A DNA stretch of 64,000 bases from positions 248,001 to 312,000 of the forward strand of contig JBJHCY010000002.1 in NCBI GenBank assembly GCA_050486265.1. The letters run 5' to 3'. Source of the DNA: SLFH01 sp050486265. Its GTDB lineage: Bacteria > Planctomycetota > Phycisphaerae > Phycisphaerales > UBA1924. This document shows, piece by piece, positions 62,554-64,000 of this stretch. Positions within the stretch are counted from its first letter, which is position 1. Each line of letters starts with the position of its first letter. Under the pieces are notes generated by a model. It made no database searches. It was not told the DNA's origin and worked only from the letters and a program-made list of their open reading frames with translations. The translations under genes and the position numbers were made by a program.

Positions 62554-63699
62554 TCAGGCCGAGCAGTCGCAGGCGATCCGCTCGATCGCCCCGCTGAGCA
62601 CCCTGATCGACCTCAGGTACTCGGCCAGGTCGAGGCGTTCCTCGGGTGTGTGGTCCAGCGTGCTGTCGCCGGGGCCGTAGGCCGCGATCGGGCAGCCCCA
62701 CGCCCGGAAGACCGTGTTCATGTCCGAGGTGCCGGTCTTCACGACGGCGCGGGCCCGTCCGCCCTCGTCGGTGATCGCCGACGCCAGCGCCCGCGACACC
62801 GCGTTTGCGCGGCCCGTCCGAACGCCCGGCGTGTGCCCGTAGACCCGGAGCTCGACGCCCGGGCTGACGGTGCGCAGGTCGGCTTCGACCGCCGCGGGGT
62901 CGGCCCAGGTCGGCAAGCGCAGGCCGACGGTGGCGCGCGCACGATCGACCAGACCGTCCGACGAGGTGTCCATGTGCTGCAGCGAGGCCTGGATGGTGTC
63001 GAACAGGCCCTCGCGACCGATGTTCCACTCCCCGAGGTTGGCACGGAGGTGGTTCCACCAGCGGACGGCCCGCTCGGCCACCGCGCCCTGCGGCCCGGCC
63101 GAGTGCCCGCCGTTCTGCTCGAATGTCGCTTCGACAAGGAGCCGTCCCTTGTAGCCGACGGTGTAGCGGTCCCAGTGGCTCGGTTCGCCGATGATGCAGG
63201 CGACGGGGCGGTGGCGGTCGCGGATGAAGCGGGCGCCGGGGGAGGTGGGTGTTTCCTCGCCGACTGCGCCCACGACGATCAAGCGGACGCCCTTCGGCAG
63301 CGCTGCGCGCGCGCCGGCGATCGCGAACGCCGCGAGCGGGCCCTTGGCGTCGACCGAGCCGCGACCCCACAGGAAGCCGTCTTCATCGACGCGGACGGGG
63401 ATGCGTCCGGGCACGGTGTCGATGTGGCCGAGCAGGACGATCTCGGGCGCTTCGGGGTCGGTCGAGCCGATCACGCCCACGGCGTTGCCGGCGATGTCGA
63501 CCGCGGCGCGGTAGCCGAGGCGCGACATCCGCTCGGCGAACAGGCGGACGGCGCCCTGTTCGTGCCCGGAGATGCTGGGCGCCGCGACGAGGTCACGGAC
63601 GAGGTCGATCGCATCGCGGTCGGGGTTGACCGGCGTTGCGTGCGTAGTCGCTGTCTGCGGGCGCACGCCCGCGTTGAGTCTGGCTGTCGCTGTGGTCAT
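62554..63699 (-). CDS. lysK: M20-family [LysW]-lysine/ornithine hydrolase
   Basis: 381 residues. M20 motifs: LLGHIDTVPGRIP (metal His/Asp), GRGSVDAKGPLAAF (bridging Asp) and GAVGEETPTSPGARF (catalytic Glu). GYKGRLLVEATFEQ and, near the end, VKTGTSDMNTV and CPIAAYGPGDSTLDHTPEERLDL fit LysK, which frees lysine or ornithine from the carrier protein LysW. It overlaps the downstream-in-coordinates kinase fragment (lysZ-like) by ATGA, which supports the LysW pathway over generic ArgE/DapE. It is convergent with phoU. Confidence 0.85.
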   Translation of the reverse strand: MTTATARLNAGVRPQTATTHATPVNPDRDAIDLVRDLVAAPSISGHEQGAVRLFAERMSRLGYRAAVDIAGNAVGVIGSTDPEAPEIVLLGHIDTVPGRIPVRVDEDGFLWGRGSVDAKGPLAAFAIAGARAALPKGVRLIVVGAVGEETPTSPGARFIRDRHRPVACIIGEPSHWDRYTVGYKGRLLVEATFEQNGGHSAGPQGAVAERAVRWWNHLRANLGEWNIGREGLFDTIQASLQHMDTSSDGLVDRARATVGLRLPTWADPAAVEADLRTVSPGVELRVYGHTPGVRTGRANAVSRALASAITDEGGRARAVVKTGTSDMNTVFRAWGCPIAAYGPGDSTLDHTPEERLDLAEYLRSIRVLSGAIERIACDCSA

Positions 63700-64000
63700 G
63701 ACACCACCGTTCCTTCGCCCGAGAGGGCGCGCTGTATCGGTCGTTCGGCTCTGGCGTCGGCGAGGATCACGCGGCCGACGCCCATGTCGAGGGCCTCGCC
63801 CGCGGCGAGGACCTTCTTCTTCATCCGCCCCTGGGCGAGTTCGATCGCCGCGTCGAGCTCGGCTCTTGCAAGCTCGGGGATCAGCGAGGCTTCGTCTGGG
63901 AAGGAGCGGAGCAGGCCGGGCACATTGGAGAGCATGATGAAGGTGTCGGCCCGCATCGCGCCGGCGGTCTTGGCGCCGGCGCGGTCGGCGTCGACATTGA
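63696..64000 (-). CDS. lysZ: [LysW]-aminoadipate/glutamate kinase, 3' part (5' end beyond window)
   Basis: Only the last ~100 codons are in the window; the frame is open to the edge. It reads NVDADRAGAKTAGAMRADTFIMLSNVPGLLRSFPDE, then AQGRMKKKVLAAGEALDMGVGRVILADAR, the C-terminal half of the amino-acid-kinase fold shared by ArgB and LysZ. LSNVPGLLR and QGRMKKKV are the LysZ-type forms. Coupled by ATGA to lysK, it indicates lysine (alpha-aminoadipate) or LysW-linked arginine biosynthesis. Confidence 0.8.
   Translation of the reverse strand, partial: NVDADRAGAKTAGAMRADTFIMLSNVPGLLRSFPDEASLIPELARAELDAAIELAQGRMKKKVLAAGEALDMGVGRVILADARAERPIQRALSGEGTVVS

Noticed and set aside
62554..63699. ArgE or DapE
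   Set aside because: General M20 motifs fit both, but the LysK-specific C-terminal motif and the coupled LysZ-like kinase favour LysK.

Overview
The window is high-GC bacterial DNA that most resembles a planctomycete of the class Phycisphaerae. Two secreted proteins end in the double EF-hand 'GC-type' dockerin tail seen in that group. Other supporting signs are a fused SecDF, a type III glutamine synthetase, a LysW-type lysine/arginine gene pair, several planctomycete-like zinc-ribbon and membrane proteins, and short dispersed palindromes. The lineage is an inference from gene content; there is no rRNA in the window.

Layout. 1-7 kb: a secreted alpha/beta hydrolase, a gene-poor stretch with two eroded gene remnants, a phosphate-selective-type porin behind a pair of inverted repeats, a membrane protein, a DinB-like protein, and an S41 peptidase facing a PadR regulator across a perfect palindrome. 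7-19 kb: a YihY-type membrane protein, an apparent metal-uptake operon (OPT transporter, membrane protein, ferric-reductase-like oxidoreductase), a mechanosensitive channel, a VOC-fold lipoprotein, a pectate-lyase-like secreted protein, a zinc-ribbon metallopeptidase and an amino-acid permease. 19-26 kb: the main accessory region, a GIY-YIG protein followed by a 2036-residue DUF4011 helicase with a Vsr-like nuclease domain and DUF3320, a likely anti-phage or DNA-processing operon. 27-32 kb: tRNA-Ile2, glnN, and overlapping map and trpA. 32-40 kb: histidine degradation (hutG-hutI, hutU, hutH), with hutI carrying an in-frame insertion made of three hairpins. 40-49 kb: an orphan transglutaminase-like protein, proS, a dockerin-tagged nuclease/phosphatase, and a tightly overlapping aminotransferase/glycerate kinase/FAD oxidoreductase operon. 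49-59 kb: a long minus-strand run, nudix, S2P protease, rhomboid, tgt, yajC, secDF, then a LysM protein and UDP-glucuronate decarboxylase. 59-64 kb: a two-gene HEPN-like module with a frameshift, eno, phoU, lysK and the 3' end of a lysZ-like kinase.

Two cross-cutting observations stand out. In a read-through I found no ACGT tetranucleotide anywhere in the 64 kb, although about 200 would be expected from base composition, and codon choice is visibly bent to avoid it (Asp is GAT only where GTN follows). Many long antisense open frames (up to 1697 codons) are shadows produced by the high GC content and are left out.
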